A DNA stretch of 50,748 nt from contig PFUL01000049.1 of the NCBI GenBank assembly GCA_002790095.1, forward strand, positions 1 to 50,748, in the 5' to 3' direction. Below are positions 34,677 to 41,724 of the stretch, one piece after another. A program made the position numbers and the translations under genes. Position 1 is the stretch's first letter; every line of letters begins with the position of its first letter. The notes under the pieces are model-generated. The model was not told the DNA's origin, searched no databases, and worked only from the letters and a program-made list of their open reading frames with translations. The stretch is from Elusimicrobia bacterium CG_4_9_14_3_um_filter_62_55 (GTDB lineage Bacteria; Elusimicrobiota; Elusimicrobia; UBA1565).

Positions 34677-35315
34677 TCAAACGATGTGTACGAAATCTCC
34701 GTTCTTCAGCCAGGCGGCGTTGGCTTCATCCAAATCCACGTGAAACTCCAAAGCGAATTGATCTGAGACCCGGGCGAGGCATTGCTCGAACACCGTCTCG
34801 CGCGGGCCGCCGATGCCGGCGCGCACGCGAAGCATTTCCCCGCCCTTGATGCCGAATTTCTCGGCGTCGCGCGGGTGAAAATGGACGTGACGCTGCGCGA
34901 TGATCGCCGCATCCTCGACGTCCACATGGCCGCGAGGACCATGCAGGCGCAGGGGCGCGGCGCCTTCAAGCTTTCCCGAACCTCGAACCGGAGGCTTGAT
35001 GCCCAACATCGAGGCGTCCGTTCGAGAAATCTCCACCTGAGTCTTGGAGCGGAACGGCGCCACCAAGCGAATGCGGTCGAGTCGGCCCTTAGGCCCCTCC
35101 ACATCGACGGTTTCCGTCGCGGCCCAAAAGCCCGGCTGAAGGATGCGGCGGTATTCGGTCGGGTCCTTTTCGCCGAATAAAATCCGCCAATGCTCCTCGG
35201 TGATATGAAAATGCCGGTTGGAAATCCCGACCGGGATCGGATGCTTCGACCGCGCGAGACTCGTCTCCAACTCCGAGACGATTTGCGCGGCGGCTTCGGC
35301 TCCGAAGGGAAGCAT
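34677..35315 (-). CDS. pduL: PduL-type phosphotransacylase
   Basis: 212 residues. It converts acyl-CoA and phosphate to acyl phosphate and free CoA, recycling CoA inside the shell. Two metal-binding patches typical of PduL are present: NRHFHIT (His35, His37) and [16 protein letters not shown] (His143, His145, His147), with [20 protein letters not shown] between them. The N-terminal helix [18 protein letters not shown] is a likely encapsulation peptide, which marks a BMC-lumen enzyme. No acetate kinase is encoded in this window, so acetyl phosphate is used elsewhere. Confidence 0.95.
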   Translation of the reverse strand: MLPFGAEAAAQIVSELETSLARSKHPIPVGISNRHFHITEEHWRILFGEKDPTEYRRILQPGFWAATETVDVEGPKGRLDRIRLVAPFRSKTQVEISRTDASMLGIKPPVRGSGKLEGAAPLRLHGPRGHVDVEDAAIIAQRHVHFHPRDAEKFGIKGGEMLRVRAGIGGPRETVFEQCLARVSDQFALEFHVDLDEANAAWLKNGDFVHIV

Positions 35316-35316
35316 C

Positions 35317-36096
35317 TCAGTTCGCGGCGGGCACCTTGAATCCGATAATGCGGGAAAAACCGTCGACCTTAAGGCTCGCTCCGCCGACCAACGCCCCGTC
35401 CACGTCCGGTTGGGACATCAATTCATCGATGTTGTCGGCCTTCACCGAACCGCCGTAGAGGATTCGCATGCCCTGCGCGAGCGCGTCGCTGTAAAGAGAA
35501 GCGACCTGCTTGCGAATGAATAGATGCGCCTCCTGAGCCTGCGCGGGAGAAGCCGTCTTTCCGGTTCCAATCGCCCAAACGGGCTCGTAGGCGATCACGA
35601 GCATGGACAAATCCACCGGAGCGAAACCGTCCAGCGCCCCCTTCAACTGCGTCTCCAACACGCGCCAGGTTTGCTGGGATTCCCGCTCGTCGAGAGACTC
35701 CCCCACGCAAACGATCGGCAATAGCCCGACCTTCAGCGCGGCAGCGAGGCGGTCGTGAACGGTCTTATCGGTCTCCCCGAAAAACTGCCGGCGCTCGGAG
35801 TGCCCGATAATCGCCGCGTCAACGCCCAACTCCTTTAAGGATGCGGCGGCGCATTCCCCGGTGAACGCCCCGCTCTCCGCCCAGTGCACGTTCTGAGCGG
35901 CGCAGCGAATCCGGCTGCCCTTCACTGCTTCCGCGACCGCGGCAAGCAAGGTGAACGGAGGAGCGACGATCGTTTCAACGCCCGTCGCCTTCGCGGCAGC
36001 GTCTTTGAGACCCTCAACGAGTGCGTTCGCCCCGTTGAGGTCCAGGTTCATCTTCCAGTTTCCAGCGATCAGGGGTCTTCGAAGGGGTGAGCTCAT
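35317..36096 (-). CDS. tpiA: Triosephosphate isomerase
   Basis: 259 residues, standard TIM barrel. Catalytic Lys in GNWKMNL, His in IIGHSERRQFFGETD, Glu in VIAYEPVWAIGTGKTAS; phosphate loops LYGGSVKADN and GALVGGASL. It interconverts glyceraldehyde-3-phosphate and dihydroxyacetone phosphate. As the first gene of the microcompartment operon it would draw off the triose phosphate that DeoC produces. No added encapsulation helix is seen, so it may act outside the shell or double as the cell's main enzyme. No Shine-Dalgarno sequence is visible before the ATG. Confidence 0.96.
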   Translation of the reverse strand: MSSPLRRPLIAGNWKMNLDLNGANALVEGLKDAAAKATGVETIVAPPFTLLAAVAEAVKGSRIRCAAQNVHWAESGAFTGECAAASLKELGVDAAIIGHSERRQFFGETDKTVHDRLAAALKVGLLPIVCVGESLDERESQQTWRVLETQLKGALDGFAPVDLSMLVIAYEPVWAIGTGKTASPAQAQEAHLFIRKQVASLYSDALAQGMRILYGGSVKADNIDELMSQPDVDGALVGGASLKVDGFSRIIGFKVPAAN

Positions 36097-36100
36097 AAGG

Positions 36101-36121
36101 TTGTTGACAAAATGTCCACAA
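36101..36121. promoter_or_regulatory. Operator-like inverted repeat in the BMC leader
   Basis: TTGTTGACA (36101-36109), 3-base spacer, TGTCCACAA (36113-36121): nine-base arms with one mismatch. It lies between the predicted transcription start (about 36137) and the tpiA start, a position where a repressor would block the operon. No regulator gene is adjacent. Confidence 0.5.
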
Positions 36122-36143
36122 TTCGAGATTTTTACGCACCCCG

Positions 36144-36173
36144 ATTATAACACCCGGACGACCGAGCAGGCAA
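36144..36173 (-). promoter_or_regulatory. Sigma-70-like promoter of the BMC operon
   Basis: On the minus strand TTGCCT (36168-36173), 18-base spacer, perfect TATAAT (36144-36149). Start near 36137, leader about 40 bases. The surrounding 36097-36221 intergenic stretch is AT-rich compared with the rest, particularly 36190-36220 (downstream of the HAD gene on the minus strand, T-rich), where termination of the upstream operon may occur. Confidence 0.55.
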
Positions 36174-36221
36174 TAGGTCCCGCTTCGAAAATATAAATAA
36201 ACAATAAAAAATAATGGTTAT

Positions 36222-36809
36222 TTAAAATTCCGTGAAAGGGATGACGATTTCCCGAAGAGCGCCGGGATGATAGTCTTCTTTGTACGAGGATTTCGAGCCG
36301 CGCTTCACCCGAAAACTGAGGACCTTGGCTTTGCGGCCCTCCAAAATATCGGAATCAGAGTCTCCGAAATAAAGCACGTAGTTGCCCTTGGTCAGATAGC
36401 GGTGCTTGTTCGTGCTTCCGTTGGAGAAAATAAAGTCGTGCGCAAGGTAGCGCCATTCCTTTTGAAGAGCCTCCCCCCCGTAGCTCGGGCGCGCGCTGAT
36501 GATCGATACCCGAAACCCTAAAATGCGGAAAGTCCAAGCGAGGACGTTCGGCAGCAATTTACGCTCTTCGACATCGTAGCTCTGATTGACGACGGTCCAG
36601 AATCCGGGGCTGAATGGCTGATGCGCACTTTTAAACGCCTTCGCGAAGGCCGGCGTGGAGAAAACGATCGTATCGTCGTAGTCGAAGCCGACCCTAAGCT
36701 CCCCGATCGTTACCAAGCTGAAGACGAGGCCCCAGCAACTCATAAAGACCAAGGTCTTCTTGAACCAGGTCCATGTCTTATCCGCTTTATCTCGAACCGC
36801 TTTCAGCAC
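36222..36809 (-). CDS. HAD-superfamily phosphatase, membrane-anchored
   Basis: 195 residues. An N-terminal hydrophobic segment (TLVFMSCWGLVFSLVTIGEL) is an uncleaved anchor or signal. The HAD nucleophile motif VGFDYDDTIVFSTPAF follows, with motif II in FRVSIISARPSYGG, a Lys in STNKHRYLTKG and motif III VLYFGDSDSDILEGRKA. The order and the TI-FSTP segment resemble class B acid phosphatases of the AphA type, which strip phosphate from nucleotides in the periplasm. It follows the 5'-nucleotidase by 10 bases, so both probably act on exported nucleotides. Confidence 0.8.
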   Translation of the reverse strand: MLKAVRDKADKTWTWFKKTLVFMSCWGLVFSLVTIGELRVGFDYDDTIVFSTPAFAKAFKSAHQPFSPGFWTVVNQSYDVEERKLLPNVLAWTFRILGFRVSIISARPSYGGEALQKEWRYLAHDFIFSNGSTNKHRYLTKGNYVLYFGDSDSDILEGRKAKVLSFRVKRGSKSSYKEDYHPGALREIVIPFTEF

Positions 36810-36819
36810 AATGGCGCCC

Positions 36820-38337
36820 TCACTTGGCCCCGGCTCTCGCCAGGTCCGGGACCTCGATCGGACTGTAGCGGCGGGCGCACCAAGCCAGCACGTCGCGGAC
36901 CAGTTCCCTGGTTTTAACCGGGTCCGTCCCTTCCGCGAACGCCGAGTATCCGTCGCCGCCCCAGACCATGAAATCAGCCGCAGTCACGGAGTAGGTTTCA
37001 TCGTCGTCGAGCTTTCGTCCGCGCACGCGAATCGACGACAAGCGCTTTCCCCGCGGACCGGCTTCATTCCAGACGTATTCGATCCCCGACGTCTGCAGAA
37101 CGTGCGGCGCGAAGGACACCCCGTGCTCCAGAATCTTGCGCACGCTGGATCCCCGCATATAGAGGGTCATGAGATAGTTGTCGAAGGGCATCATCTCAAA
37201 GACGTTTCGCAGCCGAACCGGGCCCTCCGCCAAACCGCTTCGGAGGCCGCCTCCGTTCAAGAAAGCGATATCCGTCTTCGTCCACTTGCGTTCGCAATCG
37301 GTCGCCCAAGCGCCTGCGGGAGAAAGACGCCGATGATCGGTCTCAAGCTCCGCGGCCGCCCGCCCGATCACCACGTCCAATTCCCGCCCGACTTCCCGGC
37401 GATAGCGTTCGACAATGCGCGCGACATCCGGGTCCTCGCCGACCGCGTCCACCCAAAGCGGGCGCACTTCTCCTGAGCGGGACACCATCTTCCGGGTCTC
37501 GTCGTCGAATTCCAAGGTCGCGATCCCGACGGATTTCAAATAGGCTCCCGCGTTGACGATCAGAGTCCCCGAGGGTTCGGCGACGGGATTCGGGATCGCC
37601 GCATGCGTGTGCCCCCCCACGATCAAATCGATTCCCTCAACTGCGGCCGCGATCGCGCGATCCCCTTCAAACGGCGGGCGGGAGGCGCTTTCCTGTCCCA
37701 CATGAGTAAGCGCGATAATGATCTCGGCCCCGCTTTTCCGCAATTTTGCCACGGCTTCCTTCGCCGTCTCGATCTCCCCGGCGAACAAAAGCCCGGCGAC
37801 GCTGTTGGGGAAAACGCGTTCGGGCACGGTGCGGGTAACCATCCCGAAGATGCCGATCTTAATGCCGGCCACGGTCTTTAGAATATGGGGTTTTACGTAG
37901 TCGACGCCCTCCCCGGTCGAAACACGGCGAATGTTCGCCCCGAGCACGGGGACGCTGATCTTCCCGATAAGTTCCCGGAGCGTTTCCTCTCCGAAATCGA
38001 ATTCATGATTGCCGAGGGCGACCGCGTCGTAACCGAGGGAGTTGAAAATCTCGGCCAACGCCGCACCCCGCGAAAAATTGCCTTCGGGGGTTCCCTGAAA
38101 CCAATCCCCCGCGTCAAGCACCAAAGACGGTCCTTTCGCGCGCTCCGCGCCGATGACCGCGGCGAGAGCGGCCGCACCTCCGATGACGCGCCCGCCGGCC
38201 TTCGGCTCGGGGCGGGACATGATCCAGCCGTGAATGTCGTTGGTATGGACGATTCGAAGCGGGATCGTTTTCGCGCCGACCGCGCTCGAGAACAGGAAAG
38301 CGCACAAAAAGGCCGCCGCGCAGCGCGGGGCCCTCAT
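36820..38337 (-). CDS. Secreted 5'-nucleotidase (UshA family)
   Basis: 505 residues with a signal peptide (RAPRCAAAFLCAFLFSSAVGA). The metallophosphatase domain has the full metal set: HTNDIHG, DAGDWFQG, LGNHEFDFG, LTHVG and VGGHTHA. The C-terminal 5_nucleotid_C domain has NGGGLRSGLAEG and WGGDGYSAFAEG, the substrate clamp. It removes phosphate from external nucleotides in the periplasm. It overlaps the DUF47 gene by 4 bases, so it is co-transcribed with phosphate uptake and lies next to the deoxyribose-phosphate compartment. Confidence 0.93.
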   Translation of the reverse strand: MRAPRCAAAFLCAFLFSSAVGAKTIPLRIVHTNDIHGWIMSRPEPKAGGRVIGGAAALAAVIGAERAKGPSLVLDAGDWFQGTPEGNFSRGAALAEIFNSLGYDAVALGNHEFDFGEETLRELIGKISVPVLGANIRRVSTGEGVDYVKPHILKTVAGIKIGIFGMVTRTVPERVFPNSVAGLLFAGEIETAKEAVAKLRKSGAEIIIALTHVGQESASRPPFEGDRAIAAAVEGIDLIVGGHTHAAIPNPVAEPSGTLIVNAGAYLKSVGIATLEFDDETRKMVSRSGEVRPLWVDAVGEDPDVARIVERYRREVGRELDVVIGRAAAELETDHRRLSPAGAWATDCERKWTKTDIAFLNGGGLRSGLAEGPVRLRNVFEMMPFDNYLMTLYMRGSSVRKILEHGVSFAPHVLQTSGIEYVWNEAGPRGKRLSSIRVRGRKLDDDETYSVTAADFMVWGGDGYSAFAEGTDPVKTRELVRDVLAWCARRYSPIEVPDLARAGAK

Positions 38338-38939
38338 TGCGATTTCACGAGGATGTCGCCGATAATATCGGCGGCCTCGTCGCCGCGGTCCGCCGCGTTA
38401 GACAGATGGCGGTACAGTTCGCGCGTCTTCAAAATCGAGATGACGTCGTTCTTCTTGAACAAATCGGCGAGAGCCTGACGGTACAGATGCTCCACGAAGT
38501 TCTCCGACTTCTTCGCCCGAATCAAATGCTCCTCGGCGACTCTCGGCTTGCCCTTCAGATGGGACACGGCCTTGACGATATCCTGGCCGGCTTCATAAAG
38601 CGATTTCGCCATTTTTTTCAGATGGTCGTTCGTCTCGACCTCGAAAAGAACCATCTCCTCGACGGTGGACTTGGCGTAGTCGATCATATCGTCTATCGCG
38701 CGAGAGAGACCGAAAATGTCTTCCCGGTCGATCGGCGTCACCAACGACTCATTGATCGCGTTGATTACAATGCGGCGAAGATCATCGGCCTGTTTTTCGA
38801 GTTCGGAAACCCGCATCCCGCGCGCGGGGCTGGGTTCTTCCATGAATTCGTCGAGCGCGGAGAGTCCCTCCAGTGTTTTTTCCGCCTGCTGGAGGAGCAG
38901 ATGATAGAAGTCGTACTTTTCCCGCCTAAAGAAGAGCAC
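38334..38939 (-). CDS. DUF47/PhoU-like phosphate-transport regulator
   Basis: 201 residues, all helical, of the DUF47 (YkaA/PhoU-like) family: FFRREKYDFYHLLLQQAEKT, VSELEKQADDLRRIVINAIN, TPIDREDIFGLSRAIDDMID, and KKNDVISILKTRELYRHLSN with AADRGDEAADIIGDILVK. The E/D-x-x-x-D patterns bind metal in PhoU proteins. These proteins pair with Pit transporters and modulate uptake; here pit lies 11 bases upstream on the same strand. Confidence 0.93.
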   Translation of the reverse strand: MLFFRREKYDFYHLLLQQAEKTLEGLSALDEFMEEPSPARGMRVSELEKQADDLRRIVINAINESLVTPIDREDIFGLSRAIDDMIDYAKSTVEEMVLFEVETNDHLKKMAKSLYEAGQDIVKAVSHLKGKPRVAEEHLIRAKKSENFVEHLYRQALADLFKKNDVISILKTRELYRHLSNAADRGDEAADIIGDILVKSQ

Positions 38940-38950
38940 TTCGGCTCATT

Positions 38951-39955
38951 CTAGCACTTCAATTTCACTAAAACCCAGGCGAGAACGGCGGCGGCGGGAA
39001 AGGTGAGGAACCAATTCGCCAGCAATTCGCCGACCGTATCCCAGCGAACGGCCCGCGGGTTATGCCCCGCCCCGACCCCCAACAGGCTCGACGAATTGAT
39101 CTGACCGGGCGAAAGCGGCAGTCCCACGAGAGTCGATCCCAAAACCAATCCCCATGAAACCGCCAGCGCGGTGAAGCTGTGCAGGGGCTCGACCCGAAAA
39201 ATATCGAATCCCATCTTTTTCAGCGTCCGCGTGAATCCGAACAGGACTCCGAACGCGAACGCCGCGGAACATACCCCACGGACCCACAAGGGGAGCACGA
39301 AGCTTTGAGGAACCCCTCCGGTTTGCAGCGACAGACCCGCCACCACCAGCAGCGCCATGCTTTTCTGCGCCGCATTCGCCCCATGCGCCAGACTCAAGGC
39401 GGCGAACATCAACACCTCCGCCGTGCGAAACGAGTGGATCATCCGGCTCGATACCTCCCTCGCCGCGCGGTAGAGGCCGCGAATCGCGATTCCCGCCGTT
39501 ACCAGGCCGATGAACGGAGTCAGCATCACGCCGAGCATCACCAAAACGGCGTTGCGCCATTGAATCACCTCCGGTCCGCCGAGCGCGAGGAAACCGCCGA
39601 GCCAGCCTCCCAGGAGCGCATGCGTGTAGGAACCCGGAAGCCCGAGTCGCCATGCGACGGTCGCCCACGCCACAGCGGCGATCACCGCAGCCACGCAGGC
39701 GTCAAAGGGACTTGCCGCAGCGGGGAGAAGATCGAGACGCACGAGGTGCTGACCGAAGGTCCGCGCCACGGCGGATCCCAAAAACATCGATCCAAGAAAG
39801 GCAGCGGCCGCGGCGACGACCGCCGCGGATCGTGTCGTCATGCTGCGGGAACTGACGACCGAGGCCGACATCGTTCCGGAATCGTTCGCTCCGTTCAAAA
39901 ATGCGAAGGCGATCGTCGGCAGAACGATCAGCGGAATGCGAAGATCGAGTTCCAG
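38951..39955 (-). CDS. pit: Low-affinity inorganic phosphate (Pit) transporter
   Basis: About 334 residues and eight to ten membrane segments; moves metal-phosphate across the inner membrane by proton symport. The paired Pit signatures are present: IAFAFLNGANDSGTMSASVV near the N-terminus and LSLAHGANAAQKSMALLVVA in the second half, the latter missing the usual Asp. The frame is open far upstream, but that part lies inside the coiled-coil gene. The first plausible start is a CTG at 39955 with AGGGG seven bases before it, or an ATT at about 39937; there is no ATG, GTG or TTG in the right place. Partner of the DUF47 gene. Confidence 0.85.
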   Translation of the reverse strand: MELDLRIPLIVLPTIAFAFLNGANDSGTMSASVVSSRSMTTRSAAVVAAAAAFLGSMFLGSAVARTFGQHLVRLDLLPAAASPFDACVAAVIAAVAWATVAWRLGLPGSYTHALLGGWLGGFLALGGPEVIQWRNAVLVMLGVMLTPFIGLVTAGIAIRGLYRAAREVSSRMIHSFRTAEVLMFAALSLAHGANAAQKSMALLVVAGLSLQTGGVPQSFVLPLWVRGVCSAAFAFGVLFGFTRTLKKMGFDIFRVEPLHSFTALAVSWGLVLGSTLVGLPLSPGQINSSSLLGVGAGHNPRAVRWDTVGELLANWFLTFPAAAVLAWVLVKLKC

Positions 39956-39956
39956 C

Positions 39957-41609
39957 CTACTTCCCCTTTTCCTCGAGCTTCCACTTGAGAGCTTGAATTT
40001 CCCCGCGCAGCTTGAAAATCTCCTGCATCCGGGTTCCGTCCTGTTGCGCGAGCGTCTGCTGCCAGGAACGGTCCGCTGATTCCGCCTGAGTCCGGAGCAT
40101 CGCGGCCTCGCGCGTCCTTTCGGCCAGCTGTTCCTCGTAGCGCTCCTGCTCCTGAGCCCATTGCGCCCGCGTCTCAGCGAGGGCCCGGTCGCGCGCCACA
40201 TCCGCGTCAAACAACCGCTTCTGCACAAGCTTCGCGGAACGCCGCTCCGCTTCCACCTGCCCCGTCATTTCCTCGACTTGTGCGCGCGCGGCGTCAAGCG
40301 CCGACTTCAAACCCGCAATCTCGCGATTCTTGCCCTCGATTCTCTGGGCAAGGTCGGCTTTTTCCGCGTCGATATCGAGCGTTTTCTCCGAAACCCCATC
40401 GCGCTCGGCGGCGGAACGCGCGGCAAGCGCATCCGCGAGCGCGCGAGTCAACTCCCCGATCTTTCGTTCGAGGGCCATCTCCCGAGAGTCGTCTTTCACG
40501 GGCGCGGAAACCGCCGCGGCGGCGTCGCGTTCGCCCACGGCCGCGTTGAAGCGCTCAATCAGACCCCGGCGCTCGCGGCGCATCTCCTTGAGGTCCGCCT
40601 TCGTCGAGGCGAGCTCGATCTCAAGAGCTTGAATCCGGGCGGCAAAACGCTGCGCGCCTTGACGCTGGGCGCTGATCTCCTTCAGCAGCCGCGCCAACGC
40701 GGCGTCTTTCTCCTCGAGCATCCGCTCCTGGGACTCCTCCGCGAAGCGCGCCTTCCGAACCCCCTCGAGCTCGGTTTCCAGAGCGCGGACGCGCGCGGAG
40801 AAGCGGGTCGCGGCCTCCCGATAATTGTAGGCTTCGCGAATGATCCCGCCGATGGCGTCGTCGGTTTCCTCGATCCGCTTAAGTTCCGTCTCGAAATCCT
40901 CCCGCCGCTCCTTGTCTTCTTCGAGAACTCGCCGAAATTTGAGGATGCGCTCGCGCAGCTGCGCGAGCATCGCGTCCGCGTCTCCCTGGACGTTCGCCAA
41001 GCGCTCGACGAGCGCGGCGTTCTCTTCCTTTAGACGCGCGCCGTGTTCTTCCAATTCGGCGATCTTCTTTTCCAACGGAGAGGCGGCGTCGCGCAGGCGG
41101 CGAAGCTCGTCGAGTTCGCGCTCCCGGGCCGCCAAGTCGCGAGAACGTTCGACCAACGCCTCGCCCAAACGGGCCCGAACCGGCTTCACGTCGATGCGGA
41201 CCGCTTCGCGAGCCTGATCGCAGACGTCGCTGATCCAGTTCCGCCCCGTCGCCACGTGATTTTCGAAGCGTTCGGCCAAAAGGTCGAAGCCCTGCTCCGC
41301 CAACTTGACGCGGCTGGCGTACTCCATCTCGAGCATCACCAAGCGCGCGCGGAGTTCCTCTTCGGTGAGCGGTCCTTCGATCAATTTCGCCCGAAATTCC
41401 TCCACGCGGGATTCGGCGGAGCGGCGGGCGTCGTCGAGCCGCGCGCGAATGGAGTCCAGCTCGCGCGACAGAGAAGCGGGTATTTTGCCCGCGGTTTCGA
41501 CGATGCGCGCCTCTGCGCGTCCGATTCTCCGCAATGCGGATTCGATGGCGGCCTGCTCGGAGCGTTCGAAGCGCTTCAGCAACTGTTCGGTTTGTTGTCG
41601 TTCGCTCAT
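39957..41609 (-). CDS. Long coiled-coil protein
   Basis: About 550 residues, predicted almost wholly as coiled coil, with heptads throughout (AESRVEEFRAKLIEGPLTEE, DAASPLEKKIAELEEHGARL, DVARDRALAETRAQWAQEQE). No membrane segment, signal or enzyme motif. It resembles bacterial SMC-like or scaffold coiled coils without a head domain. The ATG at 41609 (MSERQQTEQLLKRFERSEQ) is preferred to one at 41699, which lies in the GC hairpins upstream. It begins the operon that continues with pit, DUF47 and nucleotidase genes. Function unknown. Confidence 0.65.
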   Translation of the reverse strand: MSERQQTEQLLKRFERSEQAAIESALRRIGRAEARIVETAGKIPASLSRELDSIRARLDDARRSAESRVEEFRAKLIEGPLTEEELRARLVMLEMEYASRVKLAEQGFDLLAERFENHVATGRNWISDVCDQAREAVRIDVKPVRARLGEALVERSRDLAARERELDELRRLRDAASPLEKKIAELEEHGARLKEENAALVERLANVQGDADAMLAQLRERILKFRRVLEEDKERREDFETELKRIEETDDAIGGIIREAYNYREAATRFSARVRALETELEGVRKARFAEESQERMLEEKDAALARLLKEISAQRQGAQRFAARIQALEIELASTKADLKEMRRERRGLIERFNAAVGERDAAAAVSAPVKDDSREMALERKIGELTRALADALAARSAAERDGVSEKTLDIDAEKADLAQRIEGKNREIAGLKSALDAARAQVEEMTGQVEAERRSAKLVQKRLFDADVARDRALAETRAQWAQEQERYEEQLAERTREAAMLRTQAESADRSWQQTLAQQDGTRMQEIFKLRGEIQALKWKLEEKGK

Positions 41610-41724
41610 CGGAACCCGGATTCCCCTTAGTATTACGGGGAATCCCCGACCCGGCCATATCGATTCCGTTAACGCTTTAATTCGGGGGAAGCCCCCCATC
41701 GCATCAATTGCTTCGCAGCGAGAC
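41610..41724 (-). other. Intergenic stretch with two GC hairpins
   Basis: GGGGG-AAG-CCCCC at 41684-41696 and CGGGG-AAT-CCCCG at 41636-41648. Both stand between the asnB stop and the coiled-coil gene. The first could help terminate asnB, but no T-run follows on the minus strand. Confidence 0.4.
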
